Part shown: one piece after another, positions 1 to 12,146 of the stretch | Layout: each line of letters begins with the position of its first letter | Numbering within the stretch: the stretch's first letter is position 1 | Made by a program: the position numbers and the translations under genes | Assembly: GCA_000499405.2 (NCBI GenBank) | Contig: HG738138.1 | Coordinates: 10,662,888-10,726,887 of the forward strand | DNA length: 64,000 bases | Source of the DNA: Onchocerca volvulus | Lineage: Eukaryota > Nematoda > Chromadorea > Rhabditida > Onchocercidae | Direction: 5' to 3' | The notes under the pieces: generated by a model | Seen by the model: the letters and a program-made list of their open reading frames with translations, nothing else | What the model was told of the DNA's origin: nothing | Databases searched by the model: none

Positions 1-140
1 TGATTCCTTTTAATGAGTTGGTTTTTCCTTTGTCTGGTGTCGGCCTCAGACGTTGAAGGACTAACTCGCAGTCATTTTTAGACATTTATAAAACTGTGAT
101 CGCTTCTTTGCCTTCGTTTATTAAATTTAAAATACCTCTT

Positions 141-442
141 TCATCGTCGACCATTTAAGCGCAATTTTCTTCTTCCTGTCTTCTTGTGGTGATCGGAATT
201 TACTGGATATATTGTTTCCATTCTGCATTGACAGTTTAGAGCAATGTTTAATTCGAGACGCATGATTTTTTCTTCGATTATTCTTTTTTTGGCCTCGTAC
301 TGCTGTTGGATTTCTTCTCTGATCACTATTTGGTCCAGCGGTGATAGGTACATTTGTTTGATTTCTTCGAGAAATTTTTCGATCTTCTCTTTCGTAGGTT
401 GTGCTCCTTTGGTTATTACGGGCGATATTCTTATTCGTGGCA
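141..442 (-). CDS. Unrecognised coding exon, probable 3' exon of a minus-strand gene
   Basis: An open frame of about 100 codons runs on the minus strand from 442 down to a stop at 141-143. Its apparent first codon is GTG, and the bases just upstream read TTTTTCAG, a typical nematode 3' splice site, so this is more likely an internal or terminal exon entered in phase 2 than a complete gene. The product is highly charged and helical in its first 65 residues (Glu, Lys, Gln and Ile rich, e.g. KEKIEKFLEEIKQMY), suggesting a coiled coil, followed by a basic tail. An AATAAA lies about 20 nt past the stop. No upstream exon was found with confidence in 443-1144. I do not recognise the family; it could also be a remnant. 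Confidence 0.35.
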
Positions 443-1144
443 CTGAAAAATTTGTCGGGAATTTTGTGGAAATTTCTTAGAAATTTGTTGGGGGAAGTTT
501 TGTCGTATTCAGTCGGACAACAGTTGTAGAGAGAAGTAAAATAAATACTTTATCAAACACAATAGGTAACATTACAGCGCGATTAACGTAAAATAAAATA
601 AAATATAAAAAAATGGGGGTCAGGAGTGATGAGATTGAAAGTTTCATGATGTCGATTGAAGAAGATGATGACGATGATCCTAGCAGACTGAATTGTGGAA
701 TATATATAGTAGTTTGGAGTAGGTGTGGCATCAGGCATATTACAGCGTTCAAAAATTTCGATTCAATGCAGGAAAGGATTTAAGATATAATTAAATTAAA
801 TGTGTGATTAGCACAAAATTGTAACAGTTGATACATTGCCGGAAATGAATTTAAGACATGATTATGCAATTAATCTAGCGCAAGATTATTAAAACGATTA
901 TCAAAAGGAAATTTAAGAAATAATTAATCAAATGTGTAGTTGCTTAAATGTCTAGAGAGCAAACATTTCGAATGTTTGACAATCATCAGTAGTTTTGCAA
1001 GCGGATAGATTAGAATGAATTGTTAAACGACTGACATCGATTTCTAAAAACTGACCTCCCCATGTATTTTGCCTAAGTGAGTCGCAACAATTTAAATAAG
1101 TACATGTACTGTAGTACGGCTGTAATTATCACTTCATAAATTAG
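443..1144. other. Non-coding stretch before HID-1 exon
   Basis: AT-rich sequence with no exon I can support. It should be either an intron of HID-1 or an intergenic region, since the exon that starts at 1145 is entered by a splice acceptor. A short acidic frame on the plus strand at 613-783 (Asp run at about 670-680) looks like low complexity. Confidence 0.4.
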
Positions 1145-2059
1145 GAATATGGAATTAAAAAAAGAAAAAAATATAGGTGTGGAGAACAAGGCTAATATAA
1201 AGGCTACGCTGGCTGAAACGCCACAGGTATCAAAGATGACAGAAAAAGGAATGAATGATTTGGCACATGAAAATGATGGTGTGCAGGAAGGTTGGGTGGC
1301 AACAACGGATTGGGTAGAATCTTGGAAAAGTAAACTTCCTCTTCAAACGGTTATGAGGCTTCTGCAGGTTCTTGTGCCACAGGTTGAAAAGATTTGTATC
1401 GATAAGTAAGTTTTTCATTTTGCAGTAAAATAAATTTGGAATTTTGACTAGGAACATTATATAAAAACTGAGTATTAGGACTTTTAATTTCAATATTTTC
1501 GTTAAGTTGTGGTTTTGGATATTACATAGATAGCTTTAGATTTGAAGTATTTCGCAGGCATATGATATGTTCTGTTCCAAATGAAATATTCAATTTGCAG
1601 AGGTTTAACAGATGAAAGCGAAATCCTCAAATTCCTGCAACATGGTACTTTGGTAGGATTGCTACCCGTTCCTCATCCAATACTAATTAGAAAATATCAG
1701 GCTAATTCTGGTACCAATCACTGGTTTCGAACCTATCTCTGGGGAGTCATCTATTTAAGGTATCTTTCTGAGCTACGACAAATAATAACCAACTATTGTT
1801 TTATGAGTTATTGAGTGTTAAATCCCGTAAGCTGCAGAAAAATTAAAAAAGCCGAGTTTCCTTTTTCTCCATAAATTTTATGCAGATTTAGAGGAATGTT
1901 AATTATAGATATAGAAAGTTCATTTTTGTATTGAAATTCAAACTTTGTTCATAAATATAATGGCCATAATTCAAATAATTTCCTTTGTTTTTTAGAAATA
2001 TCGACCCTCCAATATGGTATGATACCGATGTTAAATTGTTCGAAATCCAAAAAGCTTGA
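1145..2059 (+). CDS. hid-1: HID-1 (C-terminal exons only)
   Basis: Three exons, 1145-1405, 1601-1759 and 1996-2059, join in frame. The product carries the conserved extreme C terminus of the HID-1 family: SWKSKLPLQTVMRLLQVLVP, GLVPVPHP-like segment (VGLLPVPHPILIRKYQ), FRTYLWGVIYLR and a tail ending WYDTDVKLFEIQ plus two residues. HID-1 is a peripheral Golgi/TGN protein needed for dense-core vesicle sorting and neuropeptide release in worms and mammals (family knowledge). Only about 160 residues are present whereas the family is around 700-800, so the 5' exons must lie before the window, or the copy is truncated. The first exon could be opened at ATG 1149, but AG at 1143-1144 precedes it and a stop lies just upstream, so I treat it as internal. 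The segment of about 50 residues before SWKSK is lysine- and glutamate-rich and less conserved. Confidence 0.88.
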
Positions 2060-3977
2060 AATTCTCATCCTTTCTCATCCAATATTTTTTAAAAAAAAAA
2101 AAAAAGAAAAGAATGGTTGTGTTGGAAATTTCTCTTTGATTATTTTTGTTTGATGTTAGTCCGTATTTTCGAAATTAGCGTAGTTTTTATTTGAATGAGG
2201 TAACGATGGTGAAGGAAACTGTCTGAAAGCGACTAAATCGTAAAGTATTTGTACTTTCTTAATTTGTCGTTTTTTACTTCACTAATTTAACTTTTCAAAT
2301 AATTTAGTAGATGATTAACTAATCCTAGTTCGCGCTTGAGAAGCGTTGAGTTATTTGCCTTGATAGGTATTTCTTGTTTTGGTGCATTCAGGATAAGCTG
2401 TATAGTACTAGTTTTAAATAGTTCTTGGTAATGTAAAATATGGTGTAAGTTTTTTAAGGTTGTGTTATATATTGTTTTCTTTTCTTTCTGGATATATGTA
2501 TGTGTTATCCATAATGTTGATGGATTCGTCCTACTTCAGGAGCTTTTTTATTTTTGCTGGAAGCATCCAACAGTTCATTTTTTATATCCTGAATGTGACC
2601 CGTATCTTCTAACGAACTTGAGCAATTTCTTGCTTATCATTAGATCTGACAGGGTCGTATAGTATCTTTAGTGTTTTTTCCATCACTTTAGAATACTCGG
2701 ATTGGTATTTTTGAAGTTTTATTTGTATACAAACTTTGTCATATATCAAAACAATATTAGGTCGCACTTCGCTGACATATTTAATTGACGCTGTTTTGCA
2801 TAACAAATTATCTTTGAAATCACCAAAGCTAGTTTACTATCCACTGAAAGTCTTTCTTTGTTTCCATATTCCTTCTCTGAAGTCTAAAATCTTCAGTAAT
2901 CTCGTGTTAAACTTATTGCATATCTATATTTCAGTAAAATTTGTTCCTTTGCATCTGCAGTGTCTTGAAATTTGGCAAGTTGTGAATGTCTTTTCGTTAA
3001 AGCCGCAAGATATGGTTAGTTAGAATATAAACTGTGTAGCAAATTTTGTACTGAGTTTCCTACTGATATATTAATCAGAAGTTGTCACTGACAAGAAGGA
3101 ATGATAATTTTTACGGATGGATAAATGGGCAGGCGGTGTATATGTTATGGCTGCTAGGTATACGCTGAATTCCCTTCCACTTGAATGGTGAAACTGATGG
3201 AGACATCCCATTTTAACCGACTTGAAGCAGTTCCTCAGTGCTGATTTTGCTTAATCAGATAAGTTGAGAATCGGCTTAAAATATTTTATACACAAGCCAA
3301 TGGATGCAGCAGTAAACATGTTGAAAAAAAAATTTTGAGAAAGGAATGTGAGATCTAGAACAAGGAAAGATATTTGAGATAAATTATAAATAATGCAAAG
3401 GCAAGCGCCCGTATTCGAAGAAAACATGTTTCTCGGAAATTTCACTTGAATCATTTCCCTATATGTTTCGATCCGAGAAAGTATAAAATGAGCAAAATTG
3501 CTATCGGTACAAAAAACACATCAAAGTAATGTTGGCAAATCACTGATAAATAATGATCACAAGAGCATGGAAACAGCCGCAAACCTTGATGAATTTCAGG
3601 ACCCAATAAATTCCAATGGTTTCATTTTACTGAATAATCAAAAAAAAAAAAAAGATTTGCGATGTATCCACATTATACAATAAATATACATTACATTGCG
3701 ACCACGCAGGACATTACATCACGAGATCAAGTTTCATTCCTCTTATCGCATTTTTTGATTGGCAGTTATATTTTTATATAATGAAAGATACCTTTCTCTG
3801 TATTAACTAGGAAACAAAAGGCACTATGTCACTTGAATTTAGATCAAATATTTACTATGTTTTCCTAGTATTGACCGCCTATTTAGCTTCCTAGTACCCC
3901 AACAATCTCGATCCTATTTATGGCATGAAGTTGAGTGATGAATGACATTTATCTTGTAATAATGAAATTATTGAAGA
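2060..3977. other. Convergent 3' intergenic region
   Basis: About 1.9 kb between the 3' ends of hid-1 and the zinc finger gene. It holds AT-rich sequence, an A-run at about 2090-2107 and another at 3640-3653. The open frames here (for example 2736-3023 and 3251-3454) have no recognisable domain, splice context or conserved motif. I see no gene. Confidence 0.5.
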
Positions 3978-6900
3978 TCACCACGCCCAGGATGGACCAA
4001 CTTGATTATTAGTTGTTGAACTTCCCCCACCACTATACGGTGGTAAACTCATAGGTCGTTGCGCATCTTGACCGATAGCAGGTGATGAACTATCAAAGAA
4101 ATCCGAATGAATGCTAACACTGTGTGGACTACGTGGAACGGGTGTTCGTAACGATTCAATTGGAGAATCCATTATAGCACCTGAAGTATATTCAGCTATT
4201 TAAATCCATATTTCATTTACTAACTGTTGTTGTGCAAAAAGATAAACTAAAAATATAAAAAATGAATTAAATGGAACTAAGCTACCGATATGAAAATTGA
4301 GACTCATTGCTGGTGAAATAGACATCGCTGTAGTTGCAGGCACCGTTGCTGAAGATGGTCGTCCACTGTTAAGAGGATTTGTCGTATTAAGAGCCGAAAA
4401 GTCCATAAATGAATGTGGATGTGCTTGCTGCGTTGCTTCGATATGACCAGTCGTTTGTGATTGACGATGCTCGTTTTGAGATCGAGATATATCAGATAGA
4501 GCGAATTCAGCGATGTTTTGTTGAGGTAATACATTAGTGGCAACAGATCTGTTCAAGCTATTCGATGAATTATCAACTAACTCTGAGGAAGGAATCGGTC
4601 GAAACATGTTTTCCATATTTGGTTGCATCTGCTGAAACATGAGCGATAATTTTGTAGAAAACAATAAAAAGAAGATATACAGCTTAATTATGTTGAAGAA
4701 TGCTAGGTTTGTGATGCAATATTTTTGACATTATTAAAATGCAATTAACCGCTTAGCAGAATCTAGCCAAATATATCTGCAATGTGCTATGTTGTTCAAG
4801 ATCTTAATACAATTAAATAAGCTTATGATGCAGCCAGAAAGTGAAGATAGTGCATCAGTGTGCACAAATGACGTTGGATAGAAGCTACAACAATTTTAAA
4901 AAATGAGATTTATTCGGAAGTTCAAAAGAGAGCAAAGCTTAGAGCTAATATCAATCGTGATCTTTTTTCATTCTAAATCTAATTTATGGTACTCTAACTT
5001 TTCAAAATACAAGGACCAAATTTTAAGGATTCCAAAATAGATTAGAGGAGATAAAACTGCAAAACAAAACGATAATCACGACATTCAAACCTTAGCCTGT
5101 GCAGTAAGCTGTGCTAGCTGTTTCGCACGTCGATATCTGCGTCTATGTTGCTTACCATTGTTCGAAGTACTATGATGTTTTTGAATATGCTCTTTCAACT
5201 TATCCCGCCTCGAAGATGAATAATCGCAATTGTCGCACCTAAATTCGTTTAAGGCAATACAATTCATTTCGTTTATTATTTTCGAATGAAATTAAAGCTT
5301 ACTTAAAAGGTTTATCTTCCAAATGTATTCTTTCGTGTCGCACCAAATGTGATTTCTCGATAAAAGAACGATTACATGTCTTGCAGTGATGTGCTCTGAC
5401 TGCTAAGTGCGTTCTGTAAGTAAAAAACTCGATTAAAAAAAAATTGTAAATAAAAACCGGCAACTGGTTAGTATTTTAAACTATATCGACCATTCCTTCA
5501 AAAGTAAACTATGTTTAATTACTAGCAGTAAAAAGTCTTTCATCAGAAGATATTTTCCAAATATGCTTTGATGTTCCAAGTGTCTTCAGTAACCTTTTTA
5601 AAAAAACCTTAACTACAAGCTCTTGAAATTATATGACTGTACTGATCTTAACATTAACTCCACATTTGCAAAATTTTATCAAAAATCAAATGTACATCTG
5701 AGTACACTTGTGAGAAATATAGCAGTGTTCCACATGATTCTTTTAATTCTTAGTTAGCTTCTCTTGTTTCCTGAAAACTAATTCACAATTTCTATAAAAC
5801 TTAACATCTCTTTTCTTTCCTGCCACTCCCCTAAAAATAGCGAAAAAAAAAAAAGTATTCCGTCATTAATGCCATTATAAGAATTTTGTATCTTATGATT
5901 TGTAGAAAAAAAAAAAAAGACAAGAATCAACAAAAAAAAAAGAAAAAAAAAATTGAAAAGCTAAAAAACTCTAATCTCAATTTTCTAAAAATGTTAAACT
6001 CTACCTTAAATGTGCAGCAAGCTGACTTTTCTTGGGTGATGAATAAGTACACTCTTCATAGTGACAGTGAAAAACATCACCCGAATGAATACGTCGATGA
6101 GAAATAAGATGGCTTTGATATTTTGTTGAGAAATCACAATGAAGACACTGATAAGGTCTATAACGAATGAAATAATTTATTTCAAATAACTACATGCATA
6201 ATATGGGATCGACAGTTACGAAAGAAAGATGGCTTTTATACAGTGATCATTAAAATCGACAATATTACCTGTTTTCAGAATGTGCAGCGACATGCTGATC
6301 TAGAGTACTTTTCATTGCAAATGCACGACCACATTCGGGACAGTGAAAAGGCTTATCAACGGTGTGATTTCGAATATGGCCAATAAGATGATTTCTTGAG
6401 CGGCTTTTGTATTCACATAATATACATTTGAACGGTCGTTCATCAGCTGAAAAATCCTTGCAGAAAAAGTGACGTATATAATTTAATAATATCAAGGACT
6501 TCGTCTTAGTATGAGAATTCATTGAAACTAATTAAAGCTAATGTCAACCTATGGAGAAGAGAATATTGTAAGAAGACTGAGAATGAATGCAGAAGAACTA
6601 ACAGTGTGTTAAGCGATGCGCAAGTAAGCTCTGGATAGAATCATTGCCATATTGACATATATCGCAATGGAAGGGCGGACCCTTAAATTACCAGAAAATT
6701 TTGTATTAAATAATTTATATCAAACAGTTTAAGTGCATCATATTGCTCAGAAAACCTGTAGTTTACAAATATATGTTTAAGATAAATGCCCATACAGACA
6801 TATCATCCTTTCTCTTTACTGGAAAACTACTAATTGACGGGATAATTTTTTTTTTTTTTTTTCAAAAAAAGACTCTTTCAAATCAATAATCTCTTGAAGC

Positions 6901-9900
6901 ACATACCGGGAAATGTGTCTTCATATGTTCATAGTAATCACGATTCCAATGACACTCATAAACGCAAAGAGAACAAACATAAGCGATGTTTCGAGTATGT
7001 GCTCGTACGATATGATGCTTAATGAGAACAGCAGATGAACTTCTGTACACACAGTAGTCACATTTAAAGAGCTTCTCAACAGGTGCACCGTTTGTATCGC
7101 CATTTGTTTCATTATCAGATTCATCCTGCTGTGAGCACGGATCAACTTCATCCGCTTCGTCAAATATAACCTGTAAAAACATTTTCAAATTCAACAGATT
7201 CTATTTCAGTTTATTAAGTCTTATATGAAGACATTTACAAATCATTATTTTTCCTGATAAAAAGAAAAGAAATGTCTCCAAAAATTTCACTTAAATAAAT
7301 AAAAACCTACTTGTTCATTAAGATCAATCCCGCAGTCTGGATATAATTCTTCACCAATTAATGTATCATCTGCTTTCAAAGATTCGGCCCGGACAAAACT
7401 TTTATTCTTTGGTGGTCTACCTCGCCGTTTCGCTAATACTTGATTTGCTGCAGTTATTGATTTTCGATATAATTTATGACGGCCGGCAGCAGCTGGAAAA
7501 AAAGAAATGGAAACTTTTGATCATAATTCTAATGCATCGACAGTTTTAGAGATAAGGATAAAAGCAAACTTAAAAAATTAGCTTCGAGAAAAAATGTGAA
7601 ATCTTAATGCCCTACAAAAGAGAACAACAATTTTCTGTATTTTCTTTGTCATGATAGATTAACAGACCTAAAAGACGATTTTTCCGACTTAAAATATTCA
7701 TTGCATTTAAGTGGATTTTCAGCTTCAAAGCTGGACGAGAACCAATATTTGCTTCCGCAGGATGCAGCTGAAACCAAAACTCACAACTTGGCAAAAAGAA
7801 TATATCTGTATGTTAGAGAATGCAAAAAATACAACAGTTTTGCGAATTGCATATTTTATCTTAAAAGGTAGAAAAATTTAGTCCATACATTTATTCCGTT
7901 GTTGTTATGGAATGGAATCATCATAAAATTAATACTGAAATGCATGAGTTGTCCCTTTATGCTCTAATTCATCAACAAAATCTAATGGGAACAAAATTCT
8001 AAAACTGATGACGCTTAATACAGCCTCGAAATAAAAACTAATGAGTAAAGATGACAACTACCACTTCTTCAGTTGTTGAAGCACCAATTACAGGGGGTTG
8101 TCCAGTTTCTTCATTATAATTTGATTGAGCCTGCACTTTGTTGGTATCTAATTCATGAGCTTCGTCCCCGATTCTTCCACTTTGCGAACTTCCACTCTCT
8201 GATTTTACACTGTAATTACATTTTTTAGAACTTTTACCAAGAAAAGTATAGAAATAAAGTTTTGTATTTTCATCACCGACAAATTTGTATTTATTTCAAT
8301 CCTGGATTTATTTCTCGGAAGATTTTGTAAAATAGAAAATAAAAAGATTGGATTTATAATACAAATATATTTTAAAAGTTTCATAAACTCATACTTCATC
8401 ATGAAACCGCTCTCTCCTTGAGAAATACCACGAGATTGTGGTTGAGATTGTGAACTGCTTCCATATGTCATATGGGCATCGTTATAAAAAATCGTTCTTT
8501 CACTACCAAACTGAGCAGTAAGAGTTCGATATTGCGCTTGATATTTTGCCATTGGCATTGAATGTTCATACCTTTCAAAAGAAGTAGTAAAGATTTGAGA
8601 TATAATAGAAGATGACATGTGTTTTTGAAGATTGGCGTATCAATCGTTTTTAGCATGAATTCTATATGATAAGGAGTCCATGAATCAATTATGAAAGAAT
8701 GCAAGAATGAATAATATGACTCAGAAAATTATTCACGTCAAACATAAAAAAGAATGCAGTCGCAAGGAGGTTAAAATCTGAATAGTTAAAATTTGAATAC
8801 TGTCATGCAATACTCCTTTGCTAAGCCAACAATGTAGCTTCGTATGTAAGTAATTCTACATTCCAATAAGAAACTATTTAAAATAATCAAATTTAACTCG
8901 AAGAATAAAGTAGAAACACAGTAGAACAAGAAACATACATCATTTGCATTAGTGTATATCGTGCTGCTTGAGAGTTGATAAGAAAAGACGAATAATCCAG
9001 CAAATATTCCAACGTAGTCGATTGTACCGATGCAAACGAACATGCAGCCAACATCTCCTTGAAGAGAGAATCACGTTGCGTTGGGTTATGCCCAATCCAG
9101 TGAACTATTAATCTGAATTTCAAATATATGAAAACTTGTCAAACCTCAAAATCTGCATGTAAGAATAAATTTCCGAGAGCAGAATTGTCAACAGAAACTA
9201 AGTACAAAAACTTGAATACACGAATTCGTTAATGACTCTTCTAAATAAAGTGTAATTTACTTCAAATGGACATCAGGGGAAATAGAATTGGCATATTTTG
9301 GTTCAGACAATAACGCATTCAGCTGAGCTAACGAAAATTCAACGATATCCGTGCTTTCCAGCAAGCATCGGTTGATGTTAACATCGAAGAAATCGCATGC
9401 ACTCTTCAGGAGAGCCGGTAAATTATATTTCAGTGCAAGTTCCTTTACCGATAAACAATTAGCTGAATCCATATAACGGTCTAGATATTCTGCACAATAA
9501 TTTTTTACTCGTGTTATCTGAAACAAAAAAGGAGAATAGCAACTTCTGTCAAGTTTCGAATTTTTCATAATTATAATTCGTTAACTGGGTGCTATTTGCT
9601 ATCCATTCTCTAATTTGAATCTAGTGAACAAAGTACATCAGCATATGTGTTCCAGAAACAGAAAAATAATGAATGCTCTATAACAAAACATAATACTTCT
9701 TTTTTGTAACAAAAAAAAAAGAATTAACCAGAAAATTGTTGGCGAGTTTCAGCAGATCCGTTACACTGCTGCGATCGATAACAACACTTCCACTATACAT
9801 GTAATTGAGCAATAGTTCAAAAACTGCAGGATTCTGACAATTTACGATCACCTAAAAAAAAATTGCAAAGATAACGATAGTAAATCCAGAACAGGAAACA

Positions 9901-10417
9901 AAAACCATGTTTGGCATTGAATTATAAAAATAATATGTCACAGCAGTAAAAGCAATAATCCATAAAAAAAAAAAAAAAAAGCTATTTCTATTGGGATTAT
10001 AAGTACCAGTTGAACCGAAAAACCCTTTTATAACTCTTAATGGTTTCTTGTATTTTATATGACACTTGATGGTTTAGCAATTAGTCTAATTTCCCCTCAT
10101 ATGCAAATGATTAAAAAAAACAATAGCAAAATGCTATTAAGCTTCAAAATATGATTGCTCGAATTGCTATAACAAACCTGTTCTTTTACAACTTTCGAAT
10201 TTCTGAGGATAGAATCGAAATATGGGCTGCACGCCGCAAGGATATTACGATGTGCACAAAAGTGACGATCCTTAACGACAATATATACATCACAAAAACG
10301 TCCCGTATCACGTTGATAACGCAAGCGCTCCAATATAACATTCCCATGCTGGTCCGTAAATGACATCGGATTCAGATTTCCATTCCCGTCCTGTGCACAA
10401 GTTGACAGCGTTGTCAT
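3978..10417 (-). CDS. eor-1: BTB-BACK-C2H2 zinc finger transcription factor, EOR-1/PLZF type
   Basis: Sixteen exons close in frame to 960 residues: 10178-10417, 9729-9851, 9261-9517, 8939-9112, 8395-8571, 8062-8209, 7668-7767, 7311-7492, 6907-7170, 6603-6681, 6269-6446, 6005-6157, 5303-5413, 5091-5238, 4286-4631, 3978-4180. Domains in order: BTB (about residues 30-121, [19 protein letters not shown]), BACK-like helices (about 122-265), a Ser/Gln-rich linker, an AT-hook ([10 protein letters not shown], near residue 430), an acidic patch, nine C2H2 fingers (about 495-775) with a TGEKP-like linker THSDERPFKC, then a Gln/Ser/Pro-rich tail. BTB plus nine fingers and total length match C. elegans EOR-1, the PLZF orthologue acting in Ras and Wnt outputs; that assignment is inference from architecture. 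The ATG at 10417 follows TGTTTAG, a likely trans-splice acceptor. Divergent from the dehydrogenase pair. Confidence 0.85.
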
Positions 10418-11731
10418 TGCTCTAAACAATATTTTATTCTTATTAATTTCGTTATGGCCCAATACACATCCACACTGTGCACCATCAAAAAATCCATCTC
10501 TCTGTATTTCAAAAACCGGAATTCTACATGTCCAAAAAATCACATATTTTTCTGAAATCTAGATATGGCCGCAGATGGATTCAAGTTATAAGTTATCCAA
10601 GCACATAAATGTGATCTAGTATATTTATCAACACAAGGATATCAGAATCTCGAAGAGAAAGCAGCTTAACGTTAAGGACAAATAAAACACGTATTTAGCA
10701 GGTCTTTCCAATTGCACAACCAAAACTTGAAGCACGAACAACCAAACGCCACTAAATCACCGTTTTTAACTGCATTTAACTCAAATATTTCAGTTAAATA
10801 TAAGAAACTATACTAGAAATTTGCATATAAACTTTATATGACAGAAAAATTACTCTGCATGTTTCTCCAATCCTGAATTATTTTCAATCACTGGTACCAC
10901 TATCACCACGGCTATCTAATCATTTTCTCCATCAATGGATCTTTTTTTTATCAATTCCCGTTCCCCAATCCATCACGGTAATCCTTACAACCATACAAGA
11001 GTAGAATATGACTATCCAAGAAATTTTCCAATCCTTAAAGAGCAAATTGTTTCATTAATTCTATGTTATTCAATCTTATCAGCTTGTCGGCTTTTCAACT
11101 CTTCAAATAACTGCATTATCTGCTTCCCCAACCTCTAACTCAAGCACTTCAAAATCACGTCTTCAACTTCACGTAACCTTTTCGTTTTCGTTGTCCAATT
11201 TGCGAGTATACGTCGTAGCATCCCAGCATGCGCAACGAAACGTGAAACAGAATATGAATGAGGATTTGCGATTACGCTGGCGAATTGAGATTTTGCGGTT
11301 TGTTTGGAGATCCATATTGGAAAAATGTGGTTTCACGTGGATTTACGTAGGGAAGGGGGAGGTGCCAACTTCTAGAATGCAGATTGTCATGATAGTCATT
11401 GCAGGATATTTGAAGAATAAGTAATTAAGTGGAAACTCTAATTCATCTGTGTTTAGACATTTACGGATGTTATCATTATTTCATATGGACAGGTCAGCTA
11501 TAACAGTGATTACAAGAAGTATATCGATATGAAGGTAATCTTTTTCCTTCCGTTATAGTTTTGAACCAAATGCTATTTTTGAATAGTATTCTTTTTTCTC
11601 TTTTATTTACTGTAATGCCGGCAAGTTACTTTTTTCTTCCATTTTATGGAAGAACTTTACCTGTTGTTTTGTTGAACATAGAAAATTGAGAATACATAAC
11701 ATTTGATATAGGATATCAGATATAGGGTGTG
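10418..11731. other. Divergent promoter region
   Basis: About 1.3 kb separating the head of the zinc finger gene (minus) from the head of the first dehydrogenase (plus). It is AT-rich with a somewhat more GC-balanced block at about 11160-11380. Two short plus-strand frames (10935-11138, 11191-11424) have no domain or splice support. Probable shared upstream regulatory DNA; no specific site recognised. Confidence 0.4.
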
Positions 11732-12109
11732 ATGCCGGAATATAAGAAAACTTGCAACACTGTAATTCAAGTAATTGAACCACGCCTATTAAGCTTTTCA
11801 ATGGAATTTTGATTCATGGCAATTTTGAGCTCATTTCACAGGAAGCAGTAGCTTTGGTAACCGGTGGAGCATCAGGTTTGGGTAAAGCCACAGTTCAGCA
11901 TTTATTGAAGCATGGTTTCAAAGTTGCCATGTTGGATCTTCCATCTTCAAATGGTTCTTTCCTGGCGAAATTGATTAATCGGAATTGTTTATACGTACCG
12001 GCCAATGTAATGCCCAGTTTTAAGAAAAGTCTCAGTCTAAGTTTTCAAATAATTGATGTCATGTTTTAAGTGGATAAATTTTTGTTTCGTCAAGTACAAA
12101 TATTGAATG

Positions 12110-12146
<37 letters not shown>

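Noticed and set aside
477..752. Minus-strand frame with a Ser run
   Set aside because: Ser run is low-complexity GATGATGACGATG read in reverse; no splice or domain support.
5886..6107. Lysine-rich plus-strand frame
   Set aside because: Made by intronic A-runs plus the antisense of a zinc-finger exon at 6005-6157.
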